A DNA stretch of 64,000 bases. Origin: Ekhidna lutea. Its GTDB lineage: Bacteria; Bacteroidota; Bacteroidia; Cytophagales; Cyclobacteriaceae. This document shows positions 49,936 to 60,421 of this stretch, piece by piece (within the stretch, counting starts at the first letter, position 1; every line of letters begins with the position of its first letter). The translations under genes and the position numbers were made by a program. The stretch is taken from contig NZ_FZPD01000003.1 of assembly GCF_900188325.1 (NCBI RefSeq), positions 648,901 through 712,900 of the forward strand, read 5' to 3'. The notes under the pieces were generated by a model. The model ran no database searches, was not told where the DNA came from, and was given only the letters and a program-made list of their open reading frames with translations.

Positions 49936-51021
49936 ATGAAAAAACTTGATTGGTACATACTAAAAAAGATCCTGATCACCTTCGTGTTTGTCGTGGGGAT
50001 GTTTGAGGTGATTATCTGTGTACTTGACTATGCAGATAAGAACGATGACTTTATTAAAAATGAAGTAAGTCTAAATCAGATATACAATTACTATATCACC
50101 TTCATTCCTTTTATCGCGGGCTTATTAACTCCAATTACAGTTTTTATAGCCACAGTTTTTGTGACTGCTCAGCTAGCAGCAAAAACTGAGATTATAGCCA
50201 TTCTGGCAAGCGGTGTAAGCTTTAGGCGGATGCTTTTCCCTTACTTGATTGCTGCCCTGATGATTGGAACAGCGAGTTTTTACCTCAATAGCTATGTAAT
50301 TCCTGAGGCCAATAAATTCCGAATTGATTTTGAATATGAATACCTAAAAGATCCATTTTACAATACAGATAAACACATCCATTTAAAGATCGCAGAGCGT
50401 GATAGCCTCGAAGACTACATATACATGTATCGCTATGATGTGAGGAGAGATGTGGGGTCTTCGGTGACTTTAGAGACAGTAAGTGGAACGCAACTGGTAG
50501 AAAAAGTAACAGCGAGGCAGATAGAATGGAACGATGAAACAGGTAAATGGAAGCTGAAGCGGTGGCAAAATCGTGAAATCAAAGATCGTGAGGAAATCAT
50601 TACTGAAGGTGATGAATTGGATACACTGCTAAACATGTCTCCAGAAGATTTTGGAAACAAAGAACGAATCTGGGAGACAATGACGATGACCGAGCTCAAT
50701 CATTACATCGCAAGACAGAAGTCACGAGGTGCTGATGATGTCCACATTTTTCAGGTGGAGGAATACATTCGATACATGTCGCCCTTTACGGTGCTCATCC
50801 TGATGGCTATTGGTGTGATCGTGGCAGCCCGAAAGTCACGCCAGGGAACAGGCTTTCAGATTGCACTAGGATTCGTTATTGCTTTTGCATTTATCATCGC
50901 TTTTGTACTGGCACGTGCCATTGCGGAAGCGCAATCCATGAATACGGTTTTAGCTATCTGGATGCCAAATATCATTTTTGCGACAGTAGCTGTTTTTCTC
51001 TATAAAACTGTCCCGAGATGA
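49936..51021 (+). CDS. LptF/LptG family permease
   Basis: A 361-residue YjgP/YjgQ protein of the lipopolysaccharide export ABC transporter. First helices 'LITFVFVVGMFEVIICVLDY' and 'FIPFIAGLLTPITVFIATVF', then the periplasmic beta-jellyroll-like part (about 125-260), and C-terminal helices 'FTVLILMAIGVIVAARKS' and 'GFVIAFAFIIAFVLARAIAE'. Six membrane segments in the usual 3+3 layout. LptF or LptG cannot be told apart. Located 6 bp behind tgt; the stop overlaps the EamA gene (ATGA). Confidence 0.9.
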   Translation: MKKLDWYILKKILITFVFVVGMFEVIICVLDYADKNDDFIKNEVSLNQIYNYYITFIPFIAGLLTPITVFIATVFVTAQLAAKTEIIAILASGVSFRRMLFPYLIAALMIGTASFYLNSYVIPEANKFRIDFEYEYLKDPFYNTDKHIHLKIAERDSLEDYIYMYRYDVRRDVGSSVTLETVSGTQLVEKVTARQIEWNDETGKWKLKRWQNREIKDREEIITEGDELDTLLNMSPEDFGNKERIWETMTMTELNHYIARQKSRGADDVHIFQVEEYIRYMSPFTVLILMAIGVIVAARKSRQGTGFQIALGFVIAFAFIIAFVLARAIAEAQSMNTVLAIWMPNIIFATVAVFLYKTVPR

Positions 51022-51929
51022 TACAGGAGCGCAAAGACTACCTCACACTTCACTTCATAGTGTTGATTTGGGGATTTACAGCTATTCTGGGTCTCTTGAT
51101 TAATATCCCCTCGGTGGAGGTTGTTTTTTACCGCACGTTGATTGCGGCAATAGGCTTATTCGTTGTTTTGAAATTTTGGAAAAGGCCGCTCCGCATCAAC
51201 TCCTCAAAACATGTATGGATCATTCTTGGAACAGGTGCACTCATTGCAGCTCACTGGATCTTGTTTTTTCTTTCTGCACGTATTTCTAACGCTTCAGTCT
51301 GTTTGGCAGGTATGGCCACATGTTCACTTTGGACGAGCCTAATAGAGCCAATTTCTCAGGGTAGAAAAATAAAGGGGTTTGAAGTGTTACTAAGCATCAT
51401 TGCCTTTATTGGAATAGGTGTAATATTCAATGTGGAGTTTGATTATCTCTCGGGCTTGCTTACGGCAGTCCTATCTGCATTCATTGCCTCTGTGTTTACT
51501 GTAATCAATGGCAGATTAACTAAAACCTACGATCCTTATGTCATTACCTTTTATGAAATGGTAGGAGCTTGTGTAGCAATCGCTATGTTCTTTCCTATCT
51601 ACAGCATGTATTTTGTTGATAGTCTTACCCTCAATCCATCAGCTTCAGATTGGTTGTATTTAGGTGTTCTTGCGATTGTTTGTACGGTATATGCCTACTC
51701 CATTTCTGTTGAGCTAATGAAGCGACTTTCAGCTTTTTCAATCAATCTGGTAGTAAATCTGGAGCCTGTCTATGGAATCATCCTTGCTTTGATTATTTTC
51801 GGTGATAGTGAAGAGATGAGCCCTGGGTTTTATTTGGGTACCTTATTAATCCTAACCTCTGTACTTCTCTATCCGTTATTGAATCGGCGCTACAAGAAAA
51901 AAGCGCTTTCAACCGATATAATCAGATAA
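51018..51929 (+). CDS. EamA family DMT transporter
   Basis: A 303-residue membrane protein with ten predicted membrane segments in two EamA halves: '[18 protein letters not shown]', '[19 protein letters not shown]', '[19 protein letters not shown]', then '[15 protein letters not shown]' and '[20 protein letters not shown]'. The second half has the conserved Pro-Val-x-Gly. Exporter of unknown metabolite. Overlaps the LptF/G gene by 4 bp. Confidence 0.88.
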   Translation: MIQERKDYLTLHFIVLIWGFTAILGLLINIPSVEVVFYRTLIAAIGLFVVLKFWKRPLRINSSKHVWIILGTGALIAAHWILFFLSARISNASVCLAGMATCSLWTSLIEPISQGRKIKGFEVLLSIIAFIGIGVIFNVEFDYLSGLLTAVLSAFIASVFTVINGRLTKTYDPYVITFYEMVGACVAIAMFFPIYSMYFVDSLTLNPSASDWLYLGVLAIVCTVYAYSISVELMKRLSAFSINLVVNLEPVYGIILALIIFGDSEEMSPGFYLGTLLILTSVLLYPLLNRRYKKKALSTDIIR

Positions 51930-51930
51930 T

Positions 51931-52251
51931 ATGCTTTTAACAACAACAAACAATGTGGAGGGAAAATCGATCTCCACGTATTATGGAATGGTCACTGGTG
52001 AAGCCATCATTGGCGCAAATATTTTCAAAGACATATTCGCATCTATTACGGATATCGTTGGAGGTCGGTCAGGTGCTTACGAAAAGTCTCTAAAGGACGC
52101 GAAGAACATTGCTATTCAAGAGCTAATGAGTGCTGCCGAGGCACTTGGAGCTAATGCCGTTATTGCCATTGATCTTGATTATGAAACCCTGGGGAAAGAT
52201 TCTGGAATGATGATGGTGAGTGCGAGTGGTACCGCTGTGAAACTTACCTAG
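51931..52251 (+). CDS. YbjQ family protein (DUF74, heavy-metal-binding fold)
   Basis: A 106-residue protein with the YbjQ/UPF0145 pattern: '[19 protein letters not shown]' at 16-34, '[20 protein letters not shown]' and '[16 protein letters not shown]', ending '[11 protein letters not shown]'. These form pentameric rings of unknown ligand. Starts 1 bp behind the EamA stop and converges with an oxidoreductase (8-bp overlap). Confidence 0.88.
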   Translation: MLLTTTNNVEGKSISTYYGMVTGEAIIGANIFKDIFASITDIVGGRSGAYEKSLKDAKNIAIQELMSAAEALGANAVIAIDLDYETLGKDSGMMMVSASGTAVKLT

Positions 52252-53230
52252 GGCTACAGGAAACAATCACCTTTCCATGATGCTGCCCTTCCCCAAAATG
52301 CTGAATGGCCTCACCTGTTTTCTCTAAAGGGTAAGGGCCATCAATAAATGATTTGATCTTACCAGATTGGTACAAATCATGAATTTGTTCCAGGTCTTTG
52401 TTGGCGTCAAGAGGCACTACATAAACGGGCTTTTTCATTACATTCTGAGTAAAAGCGATCTGTAGAAGTCGGCCAATTTTACCGCCCACTGTTACATATC
52501 TTCCATTCGGTTTCAATACTTTTTGGTAGGCCTTTGGAGCTCGTGTGGTTTTAGCATCGAGAATTAAATCATACTTATCGTTACTCCTGGTAAAGTCTTC
52601 CTTTTTGTAGTCGATGACATGGTCAAAGCCGGCTTCTTTCATGGCTTCTAATTTGTCACCTGTATCTACACCGGTCACCTGACAATTATGGGCCTTTGCG
52701 ATTTGTAATCCAATTGAACCAACGCCACCTCCGGCACCATTGATTAAAACATTCATTTCATTTTTGATTTTACCAAAATCCACCAATCCCTGCCAGGCCA
52801 GGTTTGCGGCATGAGAAAGTGCTGCAGCCTCTTCAAAAGGAAGGTATTCAGGCTTTCTGACAATTGCGTTCTCATGGATTGCGATATATTCGGCAAAACT
52901 TCCAAAGCCATGGGCAGAAATATCACCGTAAACAGCATCTCCAACATTGAATTTTGTCACGTCCTCTCCACAGGATTCAACAACTCCTGAAAGCTCCATG
53001 CCGGGAATGGGATGTTTTGGTTTAAACAAGCCAAAGAGGAGCCGGTAGAGTTTAGGTTCACCTCTCACCATACTCCAGTCGTAATCGTTTACAGCACTAA
53101 AATGTACCTTGATTAAAACCTCCTTGGATTTTGGAGTGGGCTTTTCCACTTCTTTCAGTTGTAACTGAGAAGTGGGGCCATAGGATTTACAAACGATCGC
53201 TTTCACAAATTGGTCGGTTAAGTTGACCAA
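52244..53230 (-). CDS. MDR family NAD(P)-dependent oxidoreductase (quinone-reductase-like)
   Basis: A 328-residue medium-chain dehydrogenase/reductase without zinc ligands. '[17 protein letters not shown]' and '[16 protein letters not shown]' form the N-terminal GroES-like domain; cofactor loop '[20 protein letters not shown]' near 148-167 (Ala-Gly-Gly-Gly-Val-Gly). Closest to quinone oxidoreductase/zeta-crystallin-like proteins. A GTG at 53206 is an alternative start that would drop eight residues. Substrate unknown. Confidence 0.88.
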   Translation of the reverse strand: MVNLTDQFVKAIVCKSYGPTSQLQLKEVEKPTPKSKEVLIKVHFSAVNDYDWSMVRGEPKLYRLLFGLFKPKHPIPGMELSGVVESCGEDVTKFNVGDAVYGDISAHGFGSFAEYIAIHENAIVRKPEYLPFEEAAALSHAANLAWQGLVDFGKIKNEMNVLINGAGGGVGSIGLQIAKAHNCQVTGVDTGDKLEAMKEAGFDHVIDYKKEDFTRSNDKYDLILDAKTTRAPKAYQKVLKPNGRYVTVGGKIGRLLQIAFTQNVMKKPVYVVPLDANKDLEQIHDLYQSGKIKSFIDGPYPLEKTGEAIQHFGEGQHHGKVIVSCSPR

Positions 53231-53268
53231 TTTAGGACGTTTGAGATTATCAAAGAGTTACAAATTGA

Positions 53269-54882
53269 TCAAACTTCCTTATCCATTAAATCTGTGACCA
53301 CATGATAGCGCGGATCATCGATGGATGATACAATCATATGTTCAAATTCCGGACTGGCTTTATGAAGCAATGTTTTGCACTCAGGACTCAAATGAACCAG
53401 TTTGACTTGTTTGCCATATTCTTTGTATTTCTGCTCCAGAGCATAGATGGCCTCAATACCTGAGTGATCACTCACTCTGGACTCCATGAAGTCCAATTCA
53501 ATAACCTCAGGGTCATTGGCTGCATCAAACTTAGAATTGAATGCCTGAACGGAACCGAAGAAGAGGGGCCCCCAGATTTCATACACCTTGGTGCCATCTT
53601 CTTTCATGAATTTGCGCGCTCGGATCATTGTCGCGTTTTGCCATGCAAAAACCAATGCAGACATGATCACCCCCACGATTACCGCGATAGCCAAATCCTG
53701 CCATACGGTGATTGCTGAAACGGTTACCAAAACAATGGCATCAGCCAATGGGATTTTATTAATGATGCGGAAGCTACTCCAGGCGAAGGTTCCGATTACC
53801 ACCATAAACATCACACCAACTAATGCTGCGATTGGGATTTGCTCAATGAGGGGAGCTGCAAACAGGATGAAGCATAGTAATGCGACTGCTGCGGTAATTC
53901 CTGAGAGACGTCCTCTACCACCGGAGCTTACATTGATGATTGACTGACCAATCATCGCGCACCCGCCCATTCCACCGAACAGGCCATTAAGAATATTTGC
54001 ACCACCCTGCGCCACACATTCACGGTTTCCGCTCCCTCGGGTCTCAGTCATTTCATCGATGAGATTAAGAGTCATGAGGGACTCAATTAAGCCGACAGCT
54101 GCTAATAGAAAAGCAGTAGAGATGATCAATCCCCAATGACCATTGAGCGTATCGAGCAAACCAAAGATTTGTAATTGGAGACTTGGTAGACTCCCTTCCA
54201 ATCCGTTTCCCCCGCCTTCTTTAATGAAAGATCCAACAGTGCTCACATCCAGCCCTCCAAAAATGGTGATGCATGCTACCACTACAATACCGACCAAGGC
54301 AGAAGGTATTTTTTTTGTGAGCTTAGGCAGAAGAAACATGATAGCCATTGTTAAGCCTACCAGACCAAGCATGATGATAAGGTCTTGTCCTTGCATCCAT
54401 TGGTATTCGCCGTTCACACGCTCTTTGAAAAGACCTAGCTGAGATAGGAAGATGACGATCGCAAGCCCGTTTACAAAGCCCATCATCACTGAGTGTGGAA
54501 TGAGTCTTACGAATTTTCCAAGACGCAATACTCCTGCCATAGATTGAATAACACCAACAATAAGTAGCGTAATAAAGAGCCATTGTAGTCCCAGGTTTTC
54601 CACTGGAGTGGCTAAGGTCATTCCCACTTCATTACCCTTCTGGATCATGTGCACCATCACTACTGCCATGGCGCCAGTAGCTCCCGAGATCATGCCAGGT
54701 CTTCCGCCAAACATGGATGTGACGATTCCCATCATAAATGCTCCATACAGTCCAACCATGGGGTCAACTCCCGCCACAAAGGCAAAGGCTACTGCTTCCG
54801 GTACCAGTGCGAGTGCCACCGTAAGCCCGGATAGGATGTCATTTTTAGGATTAAAAGTGAAGTTTCGGAATAATCTTTTCAC
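53269..54882 (-). CDS. SulP family anion transporter with STAS domain
   Basis: A 537-residue protein. The SulP membrane domain (about 10-410) has 'DILSGLTVALALVPEAVAFA', 'GGRPGMISGATGAMAVVMV', 'GFVNGLAIVIFLSQLG' and 'GGCAMIGQSIINVSSGGRGR'; the STAS domain (about 420-530) contains 'VIELDFMESRVSDHSGIEAI'. Family members move sulfate, bicarbonate or dicarboxylates in the inner membrane; the substrate is open. An exact TATCTTTG lies about 115 bp upstream. Confidence 0.92.
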   Translation of the reverse strand: MKRLFRNFTFNPKNDILSGLTVALALVPEAVAFAFVAGVDPMVGLYGAFMMGIVTSMFGGRPGMISGATGAMAVVMVHMIQKGNEVGMTLATPVENLGLQWLFITLLIVGVIQSMAGVLRLGKFVRLIPHSVMMGFVNGLAIVIFLSQLGLFKERVNGEYQWMQGQDLIIMLGLVGLTMAIMFLLPKLTKKIPSALVGIVVVACITIFGGLDVSTVGSFIKEGGGNGLEGSLPSLQLQIFGLLDTLNGHWGLIISTAFLLAAVGLIESLMTLNLIDEMTETRGSGNRECVAQGGANILNGLFGGMGGCAMIGQSIINVSSGGRGRLSGITAAVALLCFILFAAPLIEQIPIAALVGVMFMVVIGTFAWSSFRIINKIPLADAIVLVTVSAITVWQDLAIAVIVGVIMSALVFAWQNATMIRARKFMKEDGTKVYEIWGPLFFGSVQAFNSKFDAANDPEVIELDFMESRVSDHSGIEAIYALEQKYKEYGKQVKLVHLSPECKTLLHKASPEFEHMIVSSIDDPRYHVVTDLMDKEV

Positions 54883-54997
54883 GTGTGTCGAGTCTGTTTT
54901 TTATAGGCACGCAAGGAATTCGCATTGGAATTGATCAGAATTAAATTCTAATTATACTCACCAATGCTCATTTCATTGCTGTGCTTAAATGAGCGCG

Positions 54998-55005
54998 CAA
55001 AGATA
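54998..55005 (-). promoter_or_regulatory. TAnnTTTG -7 element upstream of the SulP gene
   Basis: Minus-strand TATCTTTG, exact match. It implies a leader of about 110 nt for the SulP mRNA. The gap 54883-55212 otherwise holds no gene; an ATG-like stretch near 54965-54995 contains short A/T-rich palindromic steps only. Confidence 0.4.
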
Positions 55006-55212
55006 GAATATTCGGGGATGGGGAGCAGGGTTTGTTTGGTTATTTCTGGAAGTATGAGAGGTCTGTCTTATGGTTAATAGAACTGATGAAATCTAATGGT
55101 TCAACCTCGCCTCAAATAATAATCAGCCTAGCTATGATTTGGTTTGTTTATCGAATTATATCTGGCCCTCACGAATAAAAAACATTTGGCACCCTATTTT
55201 GGTTACTTTTTC

Positions 55213-58119
55213 ACCGTGATTCAATTTCTCGCAAAATTTTCACTATTCGTATTCCTGTCATTGATGCCATTTATTGGTAGTAGTCAGCAATGTCTTCAAT
55301 TGTTAGACAGTGCGCAGTTAATGATGAAAGCCAATGCGGTGATCACAACCAAAGTGGCAAATAAGCTGAAAGCTTTATTGGACTCTGGAGTGTGCAAAGA
55401 TCAAATCGGATATCCGGAAGCTTATTCAAGCCTGGGCTCAGTATATATGAGTCTCAATCAGCAATCAAATGCCATTGCATCGCTAAAAAGTGCACTGGAT
55501 CTGAAACTGAAAGAAGCAGATTCTACAAGTATAGAGCTTGTGCCATTTTATGAAAACCTTTTCAGTATCCATAAGGATGTAGGAAACTACCGAACGGCTG
55601 GAAACTACCTGGTAAAATCAAGTGAACTTGTAGGTAAAACCAATTCCCCGTTAGCTTACTTCAATCATTTGATGAGGACAATTATTTTTTATCGAGAGAC
55701 AGGGCAGTACGATCTAAGTGAGAAGTTTTTAGCTGAAGCTGAAAGCTATAGAGAGGAATTTTTCAGTGACAATGATTCAATTAAAGGAGTGTTGTTGGTT
55801 GAATCCGGAACGCTTCATACCATTGACGGAAGATATGAAAAGGCCAATGAAGACCTGGAACGAGCAGTTCAAATTTTGAGATCATCATTTCCCATGATTC
55901 ACACGAGGGCTGTAGACAGACTGGCCAAACTAAAGTATAAAGAAGGGGATTTTACTACTTCAGAGGTGGAACTCTTAAGTAACATAAATTTTAAGGAAAC
56001 TCATTTTCCGGATGATACCCTTTTGCTGGTAGAGTCGCTAAATAATCTAGGGCTACTCTACTTTAGGATCAATGATTTGGATAATGCAAAAAAGTACTTT
56101 CAACTTTTAAAGAAAGTAGGTAATAATTACAATATCATTGAACCGTATGCGCTCAATAACCTGGGTGTGATTAGCATGCGCCAAGGAGACTTTCAAAATG
56201 CAAAGTCTAATTTTCAAGAATGCCTGGTGCTATTCAAGCAAACCTTTGGAACTCTTCATCCTGATTACAGTAATACATTAAATAATCTGGCTGGCCTGAC
56301 ACTAGCGGAAGGAAATCCACAAAGAGCACTGTCATATTATACGCAGGTACTGGACTCGGACCGGGTTCTTTATGGTACTAATCACATCAACTATGCAACT
56401 ACACTCTCCAATGTCTCAAGAGTGTACAAATTGCTGGGATATACAGATATGTCCACTAGACTGCTCAATGAATCATCGGTCATAAAACGAAAAGTGCTGG
56501 GTTCACAGCATCACCTATACGCCGAAAGTATTAAAGAGCTCGGCGTGAATTTGTTGGCAAAAGGTGACACAATGCGCGCATTAACCTATTTTGATTCAGC
56601 CTTGCAGATTGACGTTAGGCATATGTATGATGTATTCCCCGTACTCACCGATCGACAGAGAACCTTATTTTACAATGACATCCGAATTGATCTACAGCGA
56701 TTTTCTTCAGTCAGCTTTTCAGAAAACTACTTTAATACGGTATGGGCTGAGAAAGCTCTAAACTTCAATATCAATACAAAATCGGCACTTTTTTATACAT
56801 CTGATAAACTTCGATTGCTGGTTACCAATTCGTACGACACGAAACTTCGAAATAAATACATCCTTTGGCGGGAGAAGAAATTTGAGCTTGCCAGAGCGTA
56901 CCTGATGACTTCTGCTGAGCGTAACAGACTTGGTTTAGAAATTACTGGTTTGGAGGAGGAGACTCAACAGTTAGAAAAAGAGATTGGTCTTTCGGTTGGA
57001 GCATTTAAGGATCAGGTTGAAAACACCTTTTATTCATGGGAAGATATCTCTAATGCTTTGCCTGATTCTACAGCTCTTCTGGAAATCCTTGAATTTAAAG
57101 ATTTTGAATTACGAGGAGATTCTGCTTTAAGTCAGGGGTTCGTTGATGAATCCCGATATGTCGGGTTTATTATTTGGCCTGATGGCAGATTGCAAAGAAT
57201 AAGTTGGCCGACAGGATTTGACTTCACCAAATTCTATAAGAATTATAAAAACTCGCTATTGTTTAGAGTAGAGGATAACACAACTTATCGAGCATTTTGG
57301 CAGGCGATAGATCAGAAATTAGAAGGGATTGAAAAGTTGTACTATGCACCTGATGGCATCTGGCATAAAATGAACCCATCGATTTTTTATAACCCTGCCA
57401 AAATGGAATATGTGGCGGATAAATACCATACGGTAGTCATTACAAGTGGAAAGGATATTATTGAAAATGAAGAATCGAATTACTATCAGACCGCTACTAC
57501 TATCGGAAACCCTGATTTTTCCAAAAACCCAGCAGAGATTCGATTAAATCAACTTCCTCAAGCTGCAGATGAAGCCAGAGATGTAAGTTACATTTTAGGA
57601 ACCAATGGCTGGGAGACAGATACGCTCATTTTTGACTTAGCTACAGAGTCAAGAGTGAAGTCAATTTCCAGGCAAGGAATCTTACACATTGCAACTCACG
57701 GATATTTTTCTTCAGTCATTGAGGATAACAACCCATTACTTAATTCAGGTATTGTGCTGTCAAAAGGGGGAAGTGATCAAGACGGTTTATTAACTGCGTT
57801 CGAAGTAATAAACCTTAATCTTGAGGGAACTAAATTGGTCGTGTTGTCTGCTTGCGAGACAGGATTAGGTGAGGTAAGAAATGGGGAGGGCGTATTTGGT
57901 TTGCAGAGAGCCTTTTTAGTAGCGGGAGCAAGTCACCTTGTTCTTTCATTGCTCAAGGTAGGTGATTTGGAAACCAGGGAGTTTATGAATCTGTTTTACA
58001 GCTACCTGGTAGATGAGCCTGATGTAGATAAAGCATTTTTTGAAGCCAGAGCAGCTTATCGGACCATTTACCCAGACCCCAAAGAATGGGGCTCATTCAT
58101 TCTGGTTTCTAAGAAATAA
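55213..58119 (+). CDS. TPR-CHAT domain protein (caspase-like protease candidate), exported
   Basis: About 969 residues from the GTG at 55213 (a TTG at 55144 would give 991). N-terminus is a signal peptide ('FLAKFSLFVFLSLMPFIGSSQ'). A long TPR array follows (about 20-480 in the longer numbering; 'YPEAYSSLGSVYMSLNQQSN', 'LNNLGLLYFRINDLDNAKKY', 'TLNNLAGLTLAEGNPQRALS'), then the C-terminal CHAT domain with catalytic His in 'ILHIATHGYFSS' and Cys in 'LVVLSACETGLGEVRNGEG', both intact. CHAT proteases cleave partners in signalling or toxin systems. Converges on the fibre/T9SS operon with 1 bp between stops. Confidence 0.88.
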   Translation, partial: TVIQFLAKFSLFVFLSLMPFIGSSQQCLQLLDSAQLMMKANAVITTKVANKLKALLDSGVCKDQIGYPEAYSSLGSVYMSLNQQSNAIASLKSALDLKLKEADSTSIELVPFYENLFSIHKDVGNYRTAGNYLVKSSELVGKTNSPLAYFNHLMRTIIFYRETGQYDLSEKFLAEAESYREEFFSDNDSIKGVLLVESGTLHTIDGRYEKANEDLERAVQILRSSFPMIHTRAVDRLAKLKYKEGDFTTSEVELLSNINFKETHFPDDTLLLVESLNNLGLLYFRINDLDNAKKYFQLLKKVGNNYNIIEPYALNNLGVISMRQGDFQNAKSNFQECLVLFKQTFGTLHPDYSNTLNNLAGLTLAEGNPQRALSYYTQVLDSDRVLYGTNHINYATTLSNVSRVYKLLGYTDMSTRLLNESSVIKRKVLGSQHHLYAESIKELGVNLLAKGDTMRALTYFDSALQIDVRHMYDVFPVLTDRQRTLFYNDIRIDLQRFSSVSFSENYFNTVWAEKALNFNINTKSALFYTSDKLRLLVTNSYDTKLRNKYILWREKKFELARAYLMTSAERNRLGLEITGLEEETQQLEKEIGLSVGAFKDQVENTFYSWEDISNALPDSTALLEILEFKDFELRGDSALSQGFVDESRYVGFIIWPDGRLQRISWPTGFDFTKFYKNYKNSLLFRVEDNTTYRAFWQAIDQKLEGIEKLYYAPDGIWHKMNPSIFYNPAKMEYVADKYHTVVITSGKDIIENEESNYYQTATTIGNPDFSKNPAEIRLNQLPQAADEARDVSYILGTNGWETDTLIFDLATESRVKSISRQGILHIATHGYFSSVIEDNNPLLNSGIVLSKGGSDQDGLLTAFEVINLNLEGTKLVVLSACETGLGEVRNGEGVFGLQRAFLVAGASHLVLSLLKVGDLETREFMNLFYSYLVDEPDVDKAFFEARAAYRTIYPDPKEWGSFILVSKK

Positions 58120-58120
58120 G

Positions 58121-60421
58121 CTATAAGTAAATCACAATTTCTTCTCCGGGGCTGAGCGCTTCTTTGATTTGATTGATTTCAATAATTATTTCTTCAATGG
58201 CACCAAACTTATTGGCAATGGAAGCCACGGTATCTCCTTGCTTTACGATATAGTTCAGATATGTTTTATCCAAGTCTGATTCCGGTATGATATAGCGGAG
58301 GTTTGGAGTCGTATGCTTTGGGTCAAACACACGAAGCACATGACCTTCTTTTAGTAATTGAGACGTTAAACCATTCCATTCTTTCAATTTTGAAGGACTG
58401 ATGGCTAAAATTTCAGATGCTTTGTCCAGGCTTATGTCTTTCTTCAATAAGAATATTTCAGGATGTGAAAATGTCACAGGTTCTTTTGTATAGACTCTTA
58501 ATTCAGCACGTCTGTTGAATAATCGACTATACCAAGAGTCTGATATGCTAAGTGGATTGCCCTCTCCATTTGCAAATACACGCATCTGCTGAGGCGGAAT
58601 GCCAAGCATACGGAGCTCATTCATTGCAGCAATCCCTCTTCGTTCACTTAACTCAAAATTGTACGCAGCACTTCCAATATGGTCTGCATGAGTATGTATA
58701 TCGACCAACAATATATTTTCGATATCAAATTGACCTAGAAGGTCCTTGAGCGTCTCTTTTGATTCACTTCTTAGCTGATCTGAATTGAAATCGAAATAGA
58801 TTTTTTCAAACTCATATTCATAGTAGAAATATGAGAGACCAAGAACAGACGACTCTACTTCCTCCTGATTCACCTTCACATGAAACTTCGAAATGGTGTC
58901 AGGTAAAAGCCTGAATTCAAATTCACCTTTTTTATCTACTAATGTGGCAATTTCTATTTCATTTGAAATTCGCAACCGGGCAATTGATCCCGGTTCTGCA
59001 GATCCGATTATGTTACGGTGAAGATGTTTGGATTTTGTAACCACTTCTAGCTGACGCGTAGGATCAAACAGTTCATAGCTTTTAAAATCTTCGATTCGAA
59101 AGGTTTCCAGGCTTAAGGAATTGGTTACTAACTGAACCATTTGAATCAGCGCCTCTTCGGTAAGAAAACTTTTTAATAACTCAATTTCACCTTGAAAATC
59201 GTAGGTGTAAATATCAAAATCACCAGACCTGTTAGATGAAGCGAAACCAGGGTGGAAATACGTGTCATCAAAAGGACTATTAAATGGGGGTCCTAGATTA
59301 TAAATCTGCGGTGAATAGAATGAAATCCCTTTTGCTAGATAATAATCATAGCCTCCATATCCAGCTTGCCCATTGGATGAAAATACCAGACCTCCAAAAG
59401 CTGAAGAGTAATAAGGGGTAATTTCATTCGCATGGGTGTTAATCGCGGCTCCCATATTAATGGGAACCATCCATTCTGATTCACTCGCTTTAATTGACAT
59501 CCAGATATCCATTCCACCAATTCCACCAGGCCTGTCAGAGCTAAAAAACAAGGTATCACCTGTGACGCTGATACTTGGTTGCTTTGAGTGAAAGCCTTCC
59601 CTATTTATATTTTCATCTAATGGTTGAGCTTGACTCCATTTGCCATCAACATACAGAGATTTTACGATTTTACATGGCTTGTTTTGATCACAATGCGTAA
59701 AGTAGAAGGCTTTGCCATCTTTGGAAAACGATCCTGTGGCTTCTGACCAGGGGGAGTTGAGTATTGAGAAAGCTTTGTTGGGAGTCACAGTTGAGTCGCC
59801 TAAATCGAAGCTGACAACATTAGGTAGCAATCCACCATACTGGTTATCCAGGTATTGCTTTTTCTTTGTTTTGGATGATGTGGAGAGTACAATCTGATCA
59901 TCTGTGTATTTGATTGCACCAAAATCATTGCCATCTGTATTGATGCCATACATCTTTCTGAAATTCCTGTTGTTGTTAGTTAAAGATTGTCGGAGACCCA
60001 ATTGGCACCCTTCTTTTTGAAGTTTAGTGATGTCATATAGTTCATCCTGATTATCAATCTGCTTTAAAAGCTTTTGAAAAACAGAATCTGCTTTCTGATA
60101 TGCACTTTCCATTTTAAGTAAAACGCCATAGTAATAAATGGCTTCAGCATTGAAATAGTCATCAACCAAGAGTTCTTGAAAATGAAATTTAGCCTCTTGA
60201 TATTTCAATGAGTTATATGCACTCATCGCTAATTTGAAACAGGTTTGTTTTTGACCTGGCTTCATCTCAAGAATATGCTGATAGAAGTCCATTGCTTCAC
60301 TAAACTCGCCAGCCTCATAATATTGATCTGCTATTGTTTTAAGTTGATTCATGGATTGCGTAAACCCGCCCAAGCTTACTGTCAGGCTCATTAGAAAAAA
60401 TATCGCTTTAAAAACTCTCAA
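58121..60421 (-). CDS. TPR-PD40-OmpA-LysM protein (PorE-like)
   Basis: A 766-residue exported protein: signal peptide 1-21; TPR part about 25-130 ('QYYEAGEFSEAMDFYQHIL'); WD40-like PD40 beta-propeller region about 180-400 ('GDTLFFSSDRPGGIGGMDIW', 'FSSNGQAGYGGYDYYLA'); carboxypeptidase-like linker; OmpA peptidoglycan-binding domain about 545-655 ('IYFDFNSDQLRSESKETL', 'FELSERRGIAAM', with the Asp and Arg for diaminopimelate); then one clear LysM ('YIVKQGDTVASIANKFG'). This resembles the T9SS anchor protein PorE. Last gene of the operon; 4-bp overlap with the PorP/SprF gene. Confidence 0.88.
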   Translation of the reverse strand: MRVFKAIFFLMSLTVSLGGFTQSMNQLKTIADQYYEAGEFSEAMDFYQHILEMKPGQKQTCFKLAMSAYNSLKYQEAKFHFQELLVDDYFNAEAIYYYGVLLKMESAYQKADSVFQKLLKQIDNQDELYDITKLQKEGCQLGLRQSLTNNNRNFRKMYGINTDGNDFGAIKYTDDQIVLSTSSKTKKKQYLDNQYGGLLPNVVSFDLGDSTVTPNKAFSILNSPWSEATGSFSKDGKAFYFTHCDQNKPCKIVKSLYVDGKWSQAQPLDENINREGFHSKQPSISVTGDTLFFSSDRPGGIGGMDIWMSIKASESEWMVPINMGAAINTHANEITPYYSSAFGGLVFSSNGQAGYGGYDYYLAKGISFYSPQIYNLGPPFNSPFDDTYFHPGFASSNRSGDFDIYTYDFQGEIELLKSFLTEEALIQMVQLVTNSLSLETFRIEDFKSYELFDPTRQLEVVTKSKHLHRNIIGSAEPGSIARLRISNEIEIATLVDKKGEFEFRLLPDTISKFHVKVNQEEVESSVLGLSYFYYEYEFEKIYFDFNSDQLRSESKETLKDLLGQFDIENILLVDIHTHADHIGSAAYNFELSERRGIAAMNELRMLGIPPQQMRVFANGEGNPLSISDSWYSRLFNRRAELRVYTKEPVTFSHPEIFLLKKDISLDKASEILAISPSKLKEWNGLTSQLLKEGHVLRVFDPKHTTPNLRYIIPESDLDKTYLNYIVKQGDTVASIANKFGAIEEIIIEINQIKEALSPGEEIVIYL

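Noticed and set aside
53588..53947. 119-residue plus-strand frame and similar frames opposite the SulP gene
   Set aside because: Antisense of membrane helices; no start signals or motifs.
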